6,979 bases of DNA from an uncultured Bacteroidales bacterium (GTDB taxonomy: Bacteria > Bacteroidota > Bacteroidia > Bacteroidales > UBA932): contig URCV01000064.1 of assembly GCA_900546445.1 (NCBI GenBank), forward strand, positions 1-6,979, given 5' to 3'. Numbering within the stretch: position 1 is the stretch's first letter; the number at the start of each line of letters is the position of its first letter. Below are positions 5,334 through 6,979 of the stretch, piece after piece. A model generated the notes under the pieces. That model ran no database searches, was not told where the DNA came from, and worked only from the letters and a program-made list of their open reading frames with translations. The position numbers were made by a program, and so were the translations under genes.

Positions 5334-6740
5334 TTATCTGTTGTTCATAGAATTTTCCACATCTTCCGGAGCGATAGGCAGACGCTCGCCGCCTAACCGT
5401 CTGGCTCCATCTTCAGTTACCAAGACATCGTCTTCGAGGCGAATCCCTCCGAAATCGTAGTAGTCCTGCAACTTTTCGTAATCGATGATTCCCCGGCCAA
5501 TTCCTTCCTTCTTCCACTTTTCGATGAGTGCCGGAATGAAGTAAATGCCCGGTTCGTCGGTAATGACATTGCCCGGCTTGAGGTGACGTGCCATTCGCAG
5601 ACTTCCCAGACCTAACTGGGTGCTGCGCATCTGACCTTCATCGTAACCCACCAAGTCTTCGCCGTAGTCTTCCATATCATGCACGTCAAGACCCATATTG
5701 TGGCCCAATCCGTGCGGCAGGAAAAGACCGGCATAGCCATTAGCCACCATCTCCACGGGATCGCCGTGCACGAGGCCCAGTTCCTTAAGGCGCTTAAGCA
5801 TATGCTCGCACACTGCGATATGAATGTCCCTGTACGCTACCGTGGGTTTAATAAGGCTGAAGGCCAATTCGTTACACTCGTAGACTATCTGATAGATTTC
5901 TCTCTGGCGAGATGTGAATCGCCCGCCCGTAGGGTAGGTTCTGGTGAAATCCGACGCATAGTGCTCATTGCTTTCGAGTCCTGCATCTATCACGAGGAGT
6001 TTCCCCGGTTCTATCTTCCGGTCATGCGAGTGACAGTGGAATACTTCGCCGTGCTGGGTCAGAATGGTAGAAAAGCTGACGCCCCATCCTTTCGAAAGGG
6101 AGAAGCCTTCCATCTCGCCCACTATGTCCTGCTCCACGACGCCTATCCCTATGGCATTACGCGCTATGGTGTGCATCTGCTGGCCCAGGATACAGGCCCT
6201 GTCGAGCAGTTCTATCTCTTCCGGCTCCTTTACCAATCGCATATCTATCAACGCTTTCACTAGCGGAAGAGATGCTGCCGGACAGCCTGACTTGCCTACG
6301 GAATAACACGCCTGAGGCTTTATTCCGACCAGAGCCGCGAGCACTTCGGCGTTATAGGGTCTAGACGCAGGAACGAAATGTATCTTTCTTCCTGCCACGG
6401 ACTTGGCCAAATCCGCCATAGGCGCGGTCCTTTCTATTCCGCTGAGCGCTGCATAGTCGGCTACGGACGGCGTCGGGCCATTCCAGATTATGTCGTCTAT
6501 GTCGCAATCGTCTCCGAACAGAGTGGTCTGTCCGTTTTCGAGATCCATAATAGCGGCGAAGCCCGGCTCGTCTATGCCGAAGAGGTATAGCCAAGTGCTG
6601 TCCTGTCTCCACTTGTAACAATTATCCCTGTACTGTGCGGCGGAGTCCACATTTCCTATGAAAAGTGCGACTCCACTCTCGCCGGTGAGCCTTCTGAAAA
6701 GGTCAGAGCGGCGTCTGATATAAGTTTCCTTTACGAACAT
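5334..6740 (-). CDS. pepP: Xaa-Pro aminopeptidase (M24B, aminopeptidase P)
   Basis: A 468-residue cytoplasmic metallopeptidase that removes an N-terminal residue preceding proline. The N-terminal aminopeptidase-P domain covers about 1-145 (FRRLTGESGVALFIGN, then RQDSTWLYLFGIDEPG at 45-60). The C-terminal pita-bread domain has all five expected metal ligands: D252 (VIDAG), D264 (SDFTRT), H347 (HGLGHNMGLDVHD), E396 (TDEPGIYF) and E436 (GGIRLEDD). Length fits the Bacteroidota form. The ATG at 6740 matches the usual MF-KE-Y start of the family as I recall it; the next in-frame Met is about residue 65. It lies 4 nt after a -7 promoter element, so the mRNA is probably leaderless. It is the first gene of the pepP-fabG-comF block; the gap to fabG is 2 nt. 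Confidence 0.94.
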   Translation of the reverse strand: MFVKETYIRRRSDLFRRLTGESGVALFIGNVDSAAQYRDNCYKWRQDSTWLYLFGIDEPGFAAIMDLENGQTTLFGDDCDIDDIIWNGPTPSVADYAALSGIERTAPMADLAKSVAGRKIHFVPASRPYNAEVLAALVGIKPQACYSVGKSGCPAASLPLVKALIDMRLVKEPEEIELLDRACILGQQMHTIARNAIGIGVVEQDIVGEMEGFSLSKGWGVSFSTILTQHGEVFHCHSHDRKIEPGKLLVIDAGLESNEHYASDFTRTYPTGGRFTSRQREIYQIVYECNELAFSLIKPTVAYRDIHIAVCEHMLKRLKELGLVHGDPVEMVANGYAGLFLPHGLGHNMGLDVHDMEDYGEDLVGYDEGQMRSTQLGLGSLRMARHLKPGNVITDEPGIYFIPALIEKWKKEGIGRGIIDYEKLQDYYDFGGIRLEDDVLVTEDGARRLGGERLPIAPEDVENSMNNR

Positions 6741-6744
6741 AAGG

Positions 6745-6752
6745 CAAAGTTA
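6745..6752 (-). promoter_or_regulatory. Bacteroidota-type -7 promoter element for pepP-fabG-comF
   Basis: On the minus strand this reads TAACTTTG, an exact TAnnTTTG match. The pepP ATG follows after only 4 nt (CCTT), so transcription should begin at or next to the start codon. No TTTG -33 element is seen at the expected distance. Confidence 0.55.
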
Positions 6753-6764
6753 TGCAAAATATAG

Positions 6765-6772
6765 TAACTTTG
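6765..6772 (+). promoter_or_regulatory. Bacteroidota-type -7 promoter element for the MATE transporter gene
   Basis: TAACTTTG matches TAnnTTTG exactly and lies 14 nt before the ATG at 6787, leaving a leader of roughly 6-10 nt. It is the mirror image of the pepP element at 6745-6752, 12 nt away. No clear -33 TTTG is seen. Confidence 0.6.
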
Positions 6773-6786
6773 CACCCCTAAAAATA

Positions 6787-6979
6787 ATGAAAATAGAATT
6801 ATCCGGTCACTACTCTTGTAAAAGACTGTTGGTTTCTTCTCTGCCAAGCATGGCGATGATGATTATCGGCAGCCTTTATAGCATCGTGGACGGACTCTTC
6901 GTCTCAAACTATGTGGGGCTCACCCCATTTGCCGGGCTCAACATCGCTTGGCCGGCGATTATGGTCGTGGGAGCTCTCG
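6787..6979 (+). CDS. MATE-family multidrug/metabolite efflux transporter (partial, 5' end only)
   Basis: The reading frame from the ATG at 6787 is open to the window edge, giving 64 codons of a protein normally about 440-460 residues long. MATE proteins are inner-membrane antiporters that export drugs or metabolites using Na+ or H+ gradients. The visible part has a short polar start (MKIELSGHYSCKRLL) and then a first membrane helix with the pattern SLPSMAMMIIGSLYSIVDG, followed by LFVSNYVGLTPFAGLNIAWP. This SIVDG-FVSNYVG pattern is characteristic of MepA/DinF-like members. A second hydrophobic segment is entered at the edge. Substrate cannot be predicted. It is divergent from pepP. Confidence 0.85.
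   Translation, partial: MKIELSGHYSCKRLLVSSLPSMAMMIIGSLYSIVDGLFVSNYVGLTPFAGLNIAWPAIMVVGAL

Noticed and set aside
5679..6263. 194-codon plus-strand open frame opposite pepP
   Set aside because: pepP on the other strand has every catalytic motif; the antisense product is His-rich low-similarity sequence typical of a shadow frame.
1..6979. tRNA, rRNA, riboswitch, CRISPR, insertion sequence, toxin-antitoxin or phage signals
   Set aside because: No cloverleaf, repeat array, terminal inverted repeats with target duplication, transposase or integrase motif was seen; genes are tightly packed housekeeping types with no transfer signs.

Overview
The window reads as a piece of a Bacteroidota (Bacteroidales-type) chromosome. 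Four signs point there: TAnnTTTG promoter -7 elements instead of sigma70 boxes, no clear Shine-Dalgarno sequences ahead of the genes, an LptE of the short Bacteroidota type, and a gene order (sigma-54-type activator, lptE, small TPR-like protein, secG) that I recognise from this phylum. ATA and AGA/AGG codons are frequent. No genus can be assigned from the sequence alone. There are no mobile elements, RNA genes or CRISPR arrays; this is dense, ordinary core-genome sequence.

Layout. (1) 1-1183, minus strand: the first 394 residues of a lipoprotein with an OmpA-like domain followed by TPR-like helices, cut by the window edge. No complete ORF is seen there because it has no stop in the window. 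(2) 1184-1249: a compact divergent promoter region. (3) 1250-3858, plus strand: an operon-like block encoding an AAA+ sigma-54-type activator, LptE, a 191-residue TPR-like protein of unknown function, and SecG. The first three overlap by 7-8 nt; secG follows after 2 nt and also seems to have its own promoter inside the preceding gene. (4) 3864-6740, minus strand: a tight block transcribed pepP-fabG-comF with gaps of 2 and 4 nt, converging on secG. (5) 6741-6786: a second divergent promoter region. (6) 6787 to the end, plus strand: the first 64 residues of a MATE-family transporter.

Functional themes. The plus-strand block mixes envelope biogenesis (LptE for LPS insertion, SecG for protein export) with a regulator that has no receiver domain. 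The minus-strand block combines a proline aminopeptidase, the fatty-acid elongation reductase FabG and a ComF-type phosphoribosyltransferase. Those three have no obvious shared pathway and look like a housekeeping transcription unit.

I did not find a clearly new biological system. The observations most worth checking are regulatory. Both divergent intergenic regions have the same mirror-image pair of -7 elements 12-13 nt apart. Two genes start only 4-6 nt after the -7 element, which implies leaderless mRNAs. A strong plus-strand terminator-like hairpin for secG lies inside the antisense comF coding region. The OmpA-like domain has Ser where the canonical peptidoglycan-binding Asp is expected.
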